IMG/VR virus record: IMGVR_UViG_3300045996_002224
Span: 1 to 40,402 of that record
Source: a virus
Reading direction: 5' to 3' (one strand)
DNA: 40,402 bases
Shown: positions 15,111-23,368 of the stretch, one piece after another
How the letters are laid out: each line of letters starts with the position of its first letter
How positions within the stretch are numbered: position 1 is the first letter of the stretch
Translations under genes and position numbers: made by a program
Notes under the pieces: generated by a model
What the model saw: only the letters and a program-made list of their open reading frames with translations
Databases searched by the model: none
What the model was told of the DNA's origin: nothing

Positions 15111-16319
15111 CTATTCGGCCTGTCGCCGACCAAACCGCCGAACAAGTTCCGCGACGGTCAATGGGTTGCCGCGCTGGTCAACCAAGTCGGTCAAGTCGAG
15201 TTTTCCTTGCCGCCACAGATCGAACTTGGTTGGTCCCAAGATATCGCGCTGCTCTGACTCCGGACGGGACTTCAGCCACGTGTCATACGTCCAGCTACCC
15301 GGCACATGGCCGAACATGCTCGCCTGCGTTCCTAGTGCGTCTTCGTGCCAATGGATCAGCGGAATGATCTGGCTGCGACAGTGAAAGTGGCGAGGCGTGC
15401 CACCCGCAAACGGCAGGGAGTGACCAACGGGTTCATAATCCGGATACCGCCACCGCTTGCCTGAATATGCCATACACGTAGAAGACGTGCGGTTGTCGAG
15501 GGTGGACAACTGAGAAACGCCGACGAGCACGCTATCCCTGGCAGTCTTGTCCACGACGCCGCGACCTCCGCCGCCAGTGTCGCCGCTATCCCTAACGCCA
15601 CGATCTGACCCATCATCAGCGCCGGCTGCGTTCTCTTCGAAGAATTCGAGCTTCGCCGCTGTCGATACTGCCTGAACCGCTGTCCGGATGAGCGTTTCAG
15701 CGTTTCGCCGCGGCACCTGAAAGACACCGTCCCGCCGCTGTGCCGCTCGCGTCCCCGTCACGCTTTCGATGATCTCCGCAGTGTCCAGGTCGTTCGCCGC
15801 GCCGTTCATGACCACGCGGCGGAACCGGAACATCGCGTCCGCCTGCTGCTGGCCGAACCATTCGGGAATTGTCGCGCCGTCAAATCGCGCCTCGTCTGCG
15901 ATCGCGCGAAGGCGTTTAGTGGATAGCAGCAGCAGGCCTGCGATGAATGCCGCACCCAAGATCAAGGCGAACGCATTGACCGCCGCTCCCCCCGCCACTT
16001 CAGCGACAACCTGAAGATCCGCCGCCGTCTCTTCAATGATGTCGTCATAAGCATCGGCAACGATGTCCTCCGCGATTTCCATCAGCGCTTCGATCCGATC
16101 GGCGCGCTGCGTCTCGTTTCGCGGCGTCATGAAGTCGATGTCGATCATCGCCGCGACAAGGTCCCGCTCCATCTCGCGAAACCGCTCCATGACACGTTCG
16201 ACCATATCGACCGAAAACCGATCAAGCGCGACAGCTGCCAAGAGCAATTCGCTCGCGACCCGCTCCGTCGCGTTTTCCGCTTGGCCGAGGTCTATGTCCA
16301 TCACTGCCGCCGTCACCAT
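15111..16319 (-). CDS. Phage minor head (MuF-type) protein
   Basis: A 402-aa protein. Start at MVTAAVMDIDLG, preceded by AGGAAGG; an in-frame codon 16 residues earlier has no good site. The C-terminal third carries the Mu gpF head morphogenesis signature: VSQLSTLDNRTSSTCMAYSGKRW, then PFAGGTPRHFHCRSQIIPL, where the final H-CR binds the domain together. An LWRQGKLDLTDLVDQRGNPLTVAELV ending is common in minor head proteins. Residues about 112-140 form one hydrophobic segment, unusual for the family. MuF proteins sit inside the head near the portal. Here the gene is intact but isolated from the portal gene and on the opposite strand. Confidence 0.75.
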   Translation of the reverse strand: MVTAAVMDIDLGQAENATERVASELLLAAVALDRFSVDMVERVMERFREMERDLVAAMIDIDFMTPRNETQRADRIEALMEIAEDIVADAYDDIIEETAADLQVVAEVAGGAAVNAFALILGAAFIAGLLLLSTKRLRAIADEARFDGATIPEWFGQQQADAMFRFRRVVMNGAANDLDTAEIIESVTGTRAAQRRDGVFQVPRRNAETLIRTAVQAVSTAAKLEFFEENAAGADDGSDRGVRDSGDTGGGGRGVVDKTARDSVLVGVSQLSTLDNRTSSTCMAYSGKRWRYPDYEPVGHSLPFAGGTPRHFHCRSQIIPLIHWHEDALGTQASMFGHVPGSWTYDTWLKSRPESEQRDILGPTKFDLWRQGKLDLTDLVDQRGNPLTVAELVRRFGRRQAE

Positions 16320-16930
16320 TCCCGATAGCCTTCCTGTCGATTGAGTGAATACCGCATAGTACACCATACCTGCTGGAATTGATGGGGAGCGTCCCCGCCC
16401 GCCGCGAAGCGTCGTCCATCCCCGGAAAGATCAGCAACGCCGGGTGCCTGTCGAGGTCCCTTCAAGAGGGACCGACCAACCCGCCAGCGTTCGAGGTCAA
16501 TGGGTCATCGCAGGGACCCAAAATCTTCTTCTGATTTTGGGTGGATGATCCCATTGACTCCCACAAGTGAAAGACACCCTTGTCTTCCCCCTGTCCGATC
16601 CCATCGGACGGGGGATGCCTAAATGGCGAATGTTCTGCCTTCCTTGCTTTCCCGTTCACTTGCCGAACGAGGACGGCGGGAAACACCGTCCCCCGCCGAA
16701 CCCCGTCAAGCGTCAGGCTCCGCCAAACCCTGACCGGCGAACGTTCGCGCTCAATGCGTGGAGCCATCTCGCAGATCGCAGAACGCCACACTGCAAATGT
16801 GGAGCAATACAGCCAGCGATGCAACGCGCGGCCATCGTTCGGCATCGGCGGTTTCCGGATTGGTCTCCGCGTCAGCCTGATAAATGCCGACCCTTTTCTG
16901 TCTGCCGTCCCTGTCATTGTCATTATCCGA

Positions 16931-16959
16931 TTGACCCCGATAGTGTATGAGTGTTACAT
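16931..16959 (+). promoter_or_regulatory. Candidate parA promoter
   Basis: TTGACC (16931-16936), a 17-base spacer and TTACAT (16954-16959). The -10 element lies inside the first full 10-bp repeat, so binding at the array would block transcription. Confidence 0.5.
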
Positions 16960-16997
16960 AACGAGTGAGTGTTTCATAGTGTTACATAGCGTATCAT
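16942..16997. repeat. 10-bp repeat array upstream of parA, candidate centromere/operator
   Basis: AGTGTATG, AGTGTTACAT (16950), AACGAGTG, AGTGTTTCAT (16968), AGTGTTACAT (16978) and AGCGTATCAT (16988): units of 8 or 10 bp in the same direction. This is the arrangement bound by small ribbon-helix-helix partition proteins upstream of parA-type operons. Confidence 0.7.
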
Positions 16998-17018
16998 TCA
17001 CACAAACACGAGGTTTTC

Positions 17019-17690
17019 ATGAGCGTCGTCGTCGTCGGTGGAATCAAGGGGGGAGTGGGTAAAACCACAGTTGCCATACATCTGGCAGTCATGCGCCAGA
17101 ATGCGGGACGCGCCGTTGTCTTGCTGGACGCGGACGAACAAAGGTCTGCGACGGAATTCGCGGAGCAACGTGCATCGCTTGGAAACGGCACCCTTCCCTG
17201 TCAGAAAGTGTCTGGAGCGAAAGACACTATCGAAGCGATCATCAACCTGGCCGAACGCTATGACGATGTGATCGTTGACGTTGGTGGCCGCGACACGCAG
17301 GCGCAGCGCGCGGCATTGCTCCGTGCCGATCTCGTGCTCCTACCGATGCCGCCGGGTAATTTTGACGCGTGGACTCTGCCGCAAGCGGAAACACTCGTGC
17401 GTGAGGTCCGGCAGGCCAACCCCGACCTTGACGCGGCTGCGTTCATATCTCGTGGATATGTTCGCGGAAAGGACAATCAGGAAGTTGCGGAAATGCTTCG
17501 TGCCTCGATGGTCCTGCGCTACATCGATGCTCCATTACTTGAACGCCGGGTCTATGTCCGTGCTGCGGGGGACGGTCTCGCCGTAACGGAGTACAGCACG
17601 CCTCCCGACGAGAAGGCTAAAGCTGAAGTCATGAGCCTGTACAAGGCCGTATTCAGCGCCGACGCCGCCACCGCCACCAGCGCCGCTTAA
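17019..17690 (+). CDS. parA: ParA-family partition ATPase
   Basis: A 223-aa protein with the deviant Walker A motif KGGVGKTT at residues 10-17. LLDADEQ follows as the A' motif and VIVDVGG as the Walker B strand. The length and the lack of an N-terminal HTH place it with the short type Ib ParA/ParF group, which relies on the partner protein for DNA binding and repression. GAGG precedes the ATG. The partner gene begins 10 bases downstream, and a 10-bp repeat array covers the promoter, the classic layout of an autoregulated partition operon that keeps a low-copy plasmid. Confidence 0.88.
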   Translation: MSVVVVGGIKGGVGKTTVAIHLAVMRQNAGRAVVLLDADEQRSATEFAEQRASLGNGTLPCQKVSGAKDTIEAIINLAERYDDVIVDVGGRDTQAQRAALLRADLVLLPMPPGNFDAWTLPQAETLVREVRQANPDLDAAAFISRGYVRGKDNQEVAEMLRASMVLRYIDAPLLERRVYVRAAGDGLAVTEYSTPPDEKAKAEVMSLYKAVFSADAATATSAA

Positions 17691-17700
17691 GGAGGGTCCC

Positions 17701-18021
17701 ATGCCGAAACCCCGCGCAAAACAATTGAGCGCTGCCGAACAGGAAATCATCGGTCGCGGCGGCGAGCCTGGTGCTTCCGCACTGGTCGAGCCGGTTAGAA
17801 AAGAACCTGCTGTCCAGCCGGTTGCCGCTCCCGCTCCCGCCGCACCGGAATTGCGATCGAAGCGACCTGCATTGATCCAGGCCATGGCGCGGTTCACTCC
17901 CGACGAAATGTCCGAGATCGAAGCGTCCATCCAGCGCTTTGCCGAACGGGAAGGCGTGAAGATTAGCCTGAACAAATGGATCGTGCGCGCCTGCATGGAG
18001 TACGCGCGCAGGGACAGGTAA
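17701..18021 (+). CDS. Putative partition partner (ParB/ParG-like)
   Basis: A 106-aa basic protein with AAGGAGG before the ATG, 10 bases after parA. The first 55 residues are flexible and Pro/Ala-rich. The C-terminal half (FTPDEMSEIEASIQRFAEREGVKISLNKWIVRACMEYARR) has a helix-turn-helix or RHH-like helical pattern. A disordered N-terminal arm plus a small C-terminal DNA-binding domain is the ParG/Omega plan. The arm should stimulate ParA, and the C-terminal domain should bind the 10-bp repeats upstream. Family assignment rests on context and shape. Confidence 0.6.
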   Translation: MPKPRAKQLSAAEQEIIGRGGEPGASALVEPVRKEPAVQPVAAPAPAAPELRSKRPALIQAMARFTPDEMSEIEASIQRFAEREGVKISLNKWIVRACMEYARRDR

Positions 18022-18070
18022 CGGCAGCGGCAGACAGATAGAACGGCAATCAGTAAGAGGAATTATCCAC

Positions 18071-18838
18071 GTGACGCTAAAGCACATGGAATTGAGCCAC
18101 GAGGAATTTGTTGTCTACAGCAAGCGCGAAATCTCCAAAGCGGTCAGGGATGTCCCGAAATACTCCCGAAATTCCGCGGCGGCAAAGGTCGCATCGGGAA
18201 TGCTTGAACGCGTGATGGAACTCAACCGGATGGAGATCCCCGACTGCTCCAAGGGTTGCGCGTTCTGCTGTTACATCCAGACGGACATACATGCCGGGGA
18301 GGCTTTCGTGCTGGCCGAGGCTGTCAGGCGGATGCCAGACGATCAGCGGCAAGACGTGATGACCCGCCTTCGGTCAAATGCGGACACATTCTCCCGCATG
18401 TCCCTGACCGAACGGCAGCACGCGAAGATCCCATGTGCCTTGCTCGATCTAAAAACCAACTCCTGTTCCGTTTACGCCGACAGACCCGTGCATTGCCGCA
18501 AGTGGCATAGCTCAGACGTTCGCTGTTGCGAGATTGAATTTCACGAGCCGGGAACGGTCGGGACGCCGGTTGATGCGGTTTCGATGCGGCTTGGTTGGTC
18601 TGTCATACTTGGTTACTGGGAAGCTTCAAAGGGACCGTCAGGGGAGCTTCACCAGGGGGTTTTGATGGCGATTGATCCCGATGCTGAAAAGCGCTTTTGC
18701 CGTGGGGAGCCTGTCTTCGACGGTTGGTTGGCTTCCGATGCCAACGCGACGGAGGAAGAGCTTTCTGAAGTGAAACGGGAGAGCGCAGCACTTAACGATT
18801 TGGCAACGGGGTTGATGTCATCCAGAAAGCCGCTGTGA
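18071..18838 (+). CDS. YkgJ-type CxxxCxxCC metal-binding protein, copy 1
   Basis: A 255-aa protein, GTG start with AGAGG 10 bases upstream; an ATG five codons later is possible. CSKGCAFCCYIQTDI is the YkgJ/zinc- or iron-cluster motif (CxxxCxxCC). It is completed by C-LLDLKTNSCSVYADRPVHCRKWHS, in which CSVYADRPxxCR is the second family signature. The rest is helical, with GELHQGVLMAIDP near the C-terminus. The family chelates a metal, but its biochemical role is mostly unknown. A clear paralogue follows at 18960-19685, sharing motif order and the GELHQGVLMAIDP block. Both follow the parA operon. Confidence 0.75.
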   Translation: MTLKHMELSHEEFVVYSKREISKAVRDVPKYSRNSAAAKVASGMLERVMELNRMEIPDCSKGCAFCCYIQTDIHAGEAFVLAEAVRRMPDDQRQDVMTRLRSNADTFSRMSLTERQHAKIPCALLDLKTNSCSVYADRPVHCRKWHSSDVRCCEIEFHEPGTVGTPVDAVSMRLGWSVILGYWEASKGPSGELHQGVLMAIDPDAEKRFCRGEPVFDGWLASDANATEEELSEVKRESAALNDLATGLMSSRKPL

Positions 18839-18849
18839 GCCTGTAGCAA

Positions 18850-18920
18850 GGCCGCTGACGCGCTTCTGTGGATCATCCCGCACTCCGGGGTCCAGAAGCT
18901 AGAAGCCTCTCAGCGGCGTT
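18850..18920 (+). terminator. Large stem-loop between the two YkgJ genes
   Basis: GCCGCTGA (about 18851-18858) pairs with TCAGCGGC (about 18910-18917), with an inner GCTTCTGTGG/CCAGAAGC stem, followed by GTTTATT. Probable terminator of the first YkgJ transcript. Confidence 0.5.
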
Positions 18921-18959
18921 TATTCGTCCTTTATCGAACGGTAATAGGGATTGCTAGGA

Positions 18960-19685
18960 ATGACAGGCAAAATATTGGCTACGGCAGAGGAATATATCGG
19001 CTCCATAAAACGGAGCATTCTTCGATTTTCGAGGACCGTTCCCAAGTATTTTAGAAGCTCGGAATCCGCTAAAATTGCATCAATGTTGACGGATGATGCT
19101 ATAGACGGCAACAAAACGCATAAGTTTGCGTGCTCTAAAGGTTGCGCATTCTGTTGTTTCATGCAGACCGACATATTCGCGGGGGAGGCGTTTGTTCTCG
19201 CCGCTGCACTGAGGGACATGCCTGACGCGCAACGGCAGGACATCACGACCCGGCTTCTCGAGAACTCGGCGGCGCTTGCCGGAATGTCGAACACGGAACG
19301 CCAGCGCGCGAAGATCCCATGCGCCTTCTTGGATTTGGATAAGCAATCCTGTTCAGCGTACGAAAGCAGGCCGACCGCTTGCCGAAGGTGGCACAGCCTT
19401 GATGTGAATGCGTGCAAAAATGGGGTCGCATGTCTGGACCCCTCGGCTTTTACTACCGCTCGCATGGTTGGGATGGCCTACCGTGAAGTGTCACGGGAGC
19501 CTGTCGGCGAGCTTCATCAAGGCGTGCTGATGGCTATCGATCCCGGTTCAGAAAGGAGTTTTGCCAGAGGCGAGCCAGTTTTTGCCGGATGGACTTCCAC
19601 CGTCGTCGGGATGACCGACGAGGAGAAGCAGACATCCAGAAATCTGGTGGATGGCGTAACGAAGAAGGCTTATGGGTTGCCGTAA
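18960..19685 (+). CDS. YkgJ-type CxxxCxxCC metal-binding protein, copy 2
   Basis: A 241-aa protein from ATG 18960; a TTG three codons earlier is an alternative, and neither has an ideal ribosome site. CSKGCAFCCFMQTDIFAGEAFVL and CSAYESRPTACRRWHS repeat the motifs of the previous gene almost exactly. The overall level of similarity suggests an old tandem duplication. The separating stem-loop implies separate expression. It ends before a strong hairpin facing the convergent terminase gene. Role unknown; metal-dependent modification of a protein partner is a guess. Confidence 0.72.
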   Translation: MTGKILATAEEYIGSIKRSILRFSRTVPKYFRSSESAKIASMLTDDAIDGNKTHKFACSKGCAFCCFMQTDIFAGEAFVLAAALRDMPDAQRQDITTRLLENSAALAGMSNTERQRAKIPCAFLDLDKQSCSAYESRPTACRRWHSLDVNACKNGVACLDPSAFTTARMVGMAYREVSREPVGELHQGVLMAIDPGSERSFARGEPVFAGWTSTVVGMTDEEKQTSRNLVDGVTKKAYGLP

Positions 19686-19695
19686 CGGTCTGCGT

Positions 19696-19736
19696 TATCC
19701 AGGCGCTCTTGGGACTCACCAGAGCGCCGCTGGATA
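19696..19736. terminator. Hairpin between convergent YkgJ and terminase genes
   Basis: TATCCAG-GCGCTCT pairs with AGAGCGC-CG-CTGGATA around an 11-base loop. There is no long T-run. Confidence 0.5.
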
Positions 19737-19842
19737 GCTTCTGACCATTTTGCAGCCTCACACACCAGACAGCAAACAAGCCATTCAGCGGCGCTCCTAG
19801 ACGGTTCTGGCAATAGCGGGAATTGCATAGCGTCATGATCTC

Positions 19843-21288
19843 CTAGAAATACACCCTACCGCTTGATCCGCGTCTGTTTTGGCTCAAAATTAAATAGCGC
19901 TGCTCGTCTCCACAATGATCTTCTTGGGTAGTCTCTACATCATCCGGGTTAGCTTCGTCTCTTTGTAGCGTCGGGACCGTGCGCAGCCAGTTGGTGCAGT
20001 TCTCGAAGATCCACAAGCCTGGACGCTCGGGGTGATCCTTTGCTGATTCCTCTAGGTAATCACGCATCCGAGTCCACCCGACGACCCGATCGTTCTGTGC
20101 TCTTTCGAAATTCAGGCTTCCGCCGACCTCCGCCGCGCCACGCTGCAAATCGACATAAATGCTTTCCCTGCCGTGTTCGCTGAAAATCGACGGGTCAGCA
20201 ACGCAACCGTTCCAGTTAACCGAATGGCCTCGGTACTCGCGCGACCGCTCGACAATTCCGCGTCCGATGGCGGTGTTGCGCAACGTTAGTCCAACATTGG
20301 CTTTTGGGTTACCTGACGCATCCTTCTGGACCCCATACCACTCGCCGAAACGAATGATGCTTCCTCGAGGGAAGACGAACCCGTTCATTTCGGGGACAGG
20401 CGACCCGTTGCTAATAGCGTACATACCGAGGCTGAAAGGTGCGCTTGATCCCCAGTCGAACGCGCGACGGAACATCCAATTCATCGGGATGGGGAACGGC
20501 TTGATGACCTGACGGCTCGGCATCCAAACGTCCGAGAACATCCCGCCAAAAGTTATATCCCATTCGCCATATCTCCAAGCTTTCACAAGTTCCGGATTGC
20601 CAAGCGTAAGTAATCGTTTTTCGTACAAGGGGTCAGCTTGCATCAAAATCGGGTTATCTTCTAGCTTGGACGGTATGAAGACTCTAGATAGACCAGTTTC
20701 CTCATCGCGAATAGGGATGTAACCTTTGGGTGCTGGATCGACAAAAAACCGTTTTACTGCCGCATGTCCCGCGCCACCCGGATTAGCTGTGGCGATTAGC
20801 TGGCAATGCACTCCTTGAGATGATCGAAGCGTTCCCGTCATCCTCATGATCGCATCGAGAGACGGCCATTGTGTGAGTTCCTCGGCGTAAATCACCGAAT
20901 ACTCGTGTCCCTGGTATTCTGACGCGGCGTCCACATCCCATAGATGCCTTAACTTCAATGTCGCGCCGTTCGACATCGTCCACAGAGCTTCCCCTTTGGA
21001 ATAGACCCCGCCGATTTTTGGCAAGATCTCCATCAACTGGCGCTGCACGTCTTCCAGCTGCTTGTACCTGCGGCGCAGGAATATCCCGCGCGCCGCGCTG
21101 GCATACCTGCCGGAGTGCTTTATCCAGTGTCCGATACACGAACTGGTCTTGCCGCCGCCGCGTGCGCCTCCGGTCAGCACAATGTCGGCTGGACACGTCA
21201 GCACAGCCGTCTGCGGTCCCTTCTGCGGTTTCCATACGACTTCGTACCCGCTGCTGTACGGGTCATCGCTCAAGACGGCGGCGGTCAT
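19843..21288 (-). CDS. terL: Phage terminase large subunit
   Basis: A 481-aa packaging motor protein. ATPase domain: Walker A GGARGGGKT (40-48), an adenine-binding Q (PQKGPQ) upstream, and Walker B VIYAEE (132-137) with the catalytic Glu. Coupling motif C is TANP. Nuclease domain: AFDWGSS supplies the first Asp, VADPSIF the second and DHCGDEQRY the third, so all three metal ligands appear present. The length is normal. TerL cuts phage DNA and drives it through the portal into a head. The start codon overlaps the stop of the small-subunit gene (TGATG). The gene shows no sign of inactivation even though the window has no capsid gene. Confidence 0.9.
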   Translation of the reverse strand: MTAAVLSDDPYSSGYEVVWKPQKGPQTAVLTCPADIVLTGGARGGGKTSSCIGHWIKHSGRYASAARGIFLRRRYKQLEDVQRQLMEILPKIGGVYSKGEALWTMSNGATLKLRHLWDVDAASEYQGHEYSVIYAEELTQWPSLDAIMRMTGTLRSSQGVHCQLIATANPGGAGHAAVKRFFVDPAPKGYIPIRDEETGLSRVFIPSKLEDNPILMQADPLYEKRLLTLGNPELVKAWRYGEWDITFGGMFSDVWMPSRQVIKPFPIPMNWMFRRAFDWGSSAPFSLGMYAISNGSPVPEMNGFVFPRGSIIRFGEWYGVQKDASGNPKANVGLTLRNTAIGRGIVERSREYRGHSVNWNGCVADPSIFSEHGRESIYVDLQRGAAEVGGSLNFERAQNDRVVGWTRMRDYLEESAKDHPERPGLWIFENCTNWLRTVPTLQRDEANPDDVETTQEDHCGDEQRYLILSQNRRGSSGRVYF

Positions 21289-21755
21289 CAGTTGAGCCTC
21301 GTCCCGTCAGTATTATCGGCAGCGGCGGACGGTGCGTAGACCTGTGACCATGCGTCAAGCGATGGAGCGTCCGGAGGCACTTCGACCACGTACTTAGTCG
21401 TAACCTCGCCGTCGTGCTTGACCTCGTGTTTCGTGGTCAAGTGGCACCATGCCTGCGCGAGGAAAATCGTGGCTTTGATGCTGCCGTTCTGCATGTGCTT
21501 GAATAGATGCTGCATGACTGCTGTCTGAGACTTCATCTTGCCGCGCTCAAACGCTTCTCGAAACTCCGGTTCCTTCATGCGGTTCGCGACGGTCTTCATG
21601 TCAACGCCGACAATACCCGCGATGTGACGCCACGAGAGCGCGGCCATTCCGGCCTTTTCAAACATATCGGGGGTTAGCTCGATCTTGCGGCTGCTTTTGC
21701 GCTTCTCTGGAGCAGTATCCTCCGTTGTGTCATCTACTTCCACAGTAACCCCCAT
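21288..21755 (-). CDS. terS: Terminase small subunit-like protein
   Basis: A 155-aa protein overlapping the terL start by one base. ELTPDMFEKAGMAALSWRHIAGIVGVDMKTVANRMKE is a helix-turn-helix of the type found at the N-terminus of small terminases (GxVDMKTVANR). It is followed by helical KSQTAVMQHLFKHMQNGSIKATIFLAQAW, which closely matches the oligomerisation region of that family. ATG at 21755; the ribosome site is weak, and a TTG three codons earlier is possible. The protein should recognise the packaging start site (pac/cos) and recruit TerL. Confidence 0.78.
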   Translation of the reverse strand: MGVTVEVDDTTEDTAPEKRKSSRKIELTPDMFEKAGMAALSWRHIAGIVGVDMKTVANRMKEPEFREAFERGKMKSQTAVMQHLFKHMQNGSIKATIFLAQAWCHLTTKHEVKHDGEVTTKYVVEVPPDAPSLDAWSQVYAPSAAADNTDGTRLN

Positions 21756-21880
21756 CCAATACAAAACAGCAGTAGCATTAAATTGTATATTTGCACGCTG
21801 TCACCCGTTTATGCAAGGTGCGGGGTCTTCGCCATGCTGGCTGCGGCGGCATGCAGGAAAAGAGCGGCATGTGCTCAATG

Positions 21881-21910
21881 AAAAAGCGGACGCCGTTTCC
21901 GGAATCCGCC
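21881..21910 (-). terminator. Terminator after the trb operon
   Basis: On the minus strand GGCGGA pairs with TCCGC and is followed by TTTTT, downstream of the last gene of the trbG-I unit. Confidence 0.65.
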
Positions 21911-21945
21911 TTGACCAACGTCTTGTGTCTTGTGGCTTAAATGTA

Positions 21946-22374
21946 CTAACGCTGCTTTTGGAAGTGCCATCGGAGAGCTGCGCTTAGAACTTCGCTTTTG
22001 TTTCCATTCGGGAGTTGCTGGACGAAATCTGTGAACCGTTCGGCAATCTCTGGCCTGATCCAAATACTGACGCTGACCACTTTGTCAGGCTTGGCCTTTG
22101 ACAGGATGGTGGGAATTACGGTTCCCGCATCGACTGCGTCCATATAGCCGGTGAGGATTTCCCCGTAAATTTTGCCGCGTTTGATGCCGCTCTTGGTTCG
22201 TCGGCCTTCCTGAATAGCTCTGTCTTTTGATTCAGCGACGACAAGCTCAACAAGATCGGCGGGAATGCCGCTGAAGCGTTTCAGGGTTTCGTCGTAAGTC
22301 TCATCCCCCTCCGTTACTGTTCGGCTCGACGCCATTCCCCTGCCTTTCCATTCGTCAATGGTCGCGAAAATCAT
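21946..22374 (-). CDS. Ribbon-helix-helix regulator at the end of the trb operon
   Basis: A 142-aa protein. Start at MIFATIDEW, preceded by AGGAG 9 bases upstream and overlapping the end of trbI by 20 bases. The C-terminus (VVSVSIWIRPEIAERFTDFVQQLPNGNKSEVLSAALRWHF) is a beta strand followed by two helices, the ribbon-helix-helix pattern with NKSEVLSAAL as the second helix. The N-terminal domain is helical and of unknown function. RHH proteins bind short tandem sites as dimers, so this is a good candidate for the factor acting at the TGTAACA pairs. Its position as last gene of one of the regulated operons would give feedback control. Confidence 0.65.
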   Translation of the reverse strand: MIFATIDEWKGRGMASSRTVTEGDETYDETLKRFSGIPADLVELVVAESKDRAIQEGRRTKSGIKRGKIYGEILTGYMDAVDAGTVIPTILSKAKPDKVVSVSIWIRPEIAERFTDFVQQLPNGNKSEVLSAALRWHFQKQR

Positions 22375-23308
22375 CACCCGCAACTCCTGCACGAAGGATT
22401 AGCAACATATCTGTTCTTTCGTCCACTTGAATCACGCTTGGACGCTGCCATAGGTCGCGCGCGATCTGGTCGATTGGTCTTCCCGCGTTCTCACCGATAA
22501 TCGGACCGATTAAGGAACCTCCTGACGTGAGTGCTGCCTGAGCAAGGTCGATGCCGATTGACGCCGTCACGAGGAGCGCGGTTGACAAGAAGTTGGACTC
22601 GACATCACCTGGAACGCCTGCGGCGCCGGTTGGGTCACCAGCAACGCCGTTCAATGTTACCGTGTCGTCGGCGGGGTATGGTCTGACAATTTCCAGGTTA
22701 GTGATTGGAACGCGCTTCTCTCCCTTTGTTGTTGATCCTCCGTAATCTGCCACGAGGTCGGACCCGGCCGGAAGGACAAGGCATGTGCCGCTTGTATCCC
22801 ACACATCGGCCGTGATCTTGGCCTTGAGGATGCCTGCCTTTTCAGTGACGACGCGCGTTAGACTGCGGACGGGAATGAAGGCTCCAGGAGGCAGCCAGCA
22901 ATCGCTTCCGGATTTTTTGAAATCTGACCTGTTGGCTTTCTTTGTCATCGCCGCTTCGATGATTTGCGGGTCAGCCTTGTGTCCGCCTGCGCCTTCCTTC
23001 AGGCCGCGCTCGAAAAAATCGTTCCTGGGAGCGCGCTGAGGCTGCGTTGACACTGTTGACCTTGCTCGCCGCTCCTCTTTTTTTGCTGGTTCCTCAGTTT
23101 GCTTGGGAAGGGTTTCGGCGACCTTCTCTTCGACATATCCAGCGGTCTGACCGACTCCTGTAATGCGGGGAACCGCGCCGGTTGCCTGCGCCTCCTCCTT
23201 GCCGCCGCTCATTGCGTAAGCGGTCAGGCCAGCGGCGGCGAGTCCGCCGATAGCCACAACCCGCCACACCCTTGCACCACCCGCCATGCTCTCCGGGGTA
23301 CGCGCCAT
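22355..23308 (-). CDS. trbI: TrbI/VirB10-like conjugation channel protein
   Basis: A 317-aa protein spanning the inner membrane. Short cytoplasmic N-terminus, transmembrane segment about residues 14-33, then a Pro/Lys/Glu-rich periplasmic stretch. The C-terminal beta-barrel domain has CWLPPGAFIPVRSLTRVVTEKAG, SGTCLVLPAGSDL and IARDLWQRPSVIQVDERTDMLLIL, as in VirB10/TrbI. It links inner- and outer-membrane rings of the type IV secretion channel. Shorter than most TrbI proteins (usually more than 400 aa), with the loss in the linker. GGAG precedes the start. It occupies the canonical last place of the trb order. Confidence 0.85.
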   Translation of the reverse strand: MARTPESMAGGARVWRVVAIGGLAAAGLTAYAMSGGKEEAQATGAVPRITGVGQTAGYVEEKVAETLPKQTEEPAKKEERRARSTVSTQPQRAPRNDFFERGLKEGAGGHKADPQIIEAAMTKKANRSDFKKSGSDCWLPPGAFIPVRSLTRVVTEKAGILKAKITADVWDTSGTCLVLPAGSDLVADYGGSTTKGEKRVPITNLEIVRPYPADDTVTLNGVAGDPTGAAGVPGDVESNFLSTALLVTASIGIDLAQAALTSGGSLIGPIIGENAGRPIDQIARDLWQRPSVIQVDERTDMLLILRAGVAGDDFRDH

Positions 23309-23368
23309 GTCACAAGCTCCATTTTGAAAAGGCGTTGCTAATTTTGTGATTTGACAGTCAGGGGTGGG

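Larger units (their letters stand above)
16320..17018. other. 700-bp noncoding region with a series of hairpins
   Basis: No convincing gene is seen. Hairpins: GGTCCCT/AGGGACC (16455-16473); a nested pair with outer arms 16496-16509/16544-16558 and inner ACCCAAAATC/GATTTTGGGT (16516-16542); CCCC-TGTCCGAT/ATCGGACGGGG (16587-16614); CGGCGGG/CCCGCCG (16674-16698); and the 12-bp palindrome GCGAACGTTCGC (16737-16748). The 3' part holds the parA promoter and repeat array. Candidate cis-acting locus: recombination site, packaging start, partition site or structured RNA. Confidence 0.6.

Noticed and set aside
16615-16950. Possible 111-aa Cys/Pro-rich protein on the plus strand
   Set aside because: GGGGG precedes the ATG, but the composition (Pro, Arg, His, Cys) looks like read-through of hairpin-rich DNA. 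It runs into the parA repeat array and no domain is recognisable.
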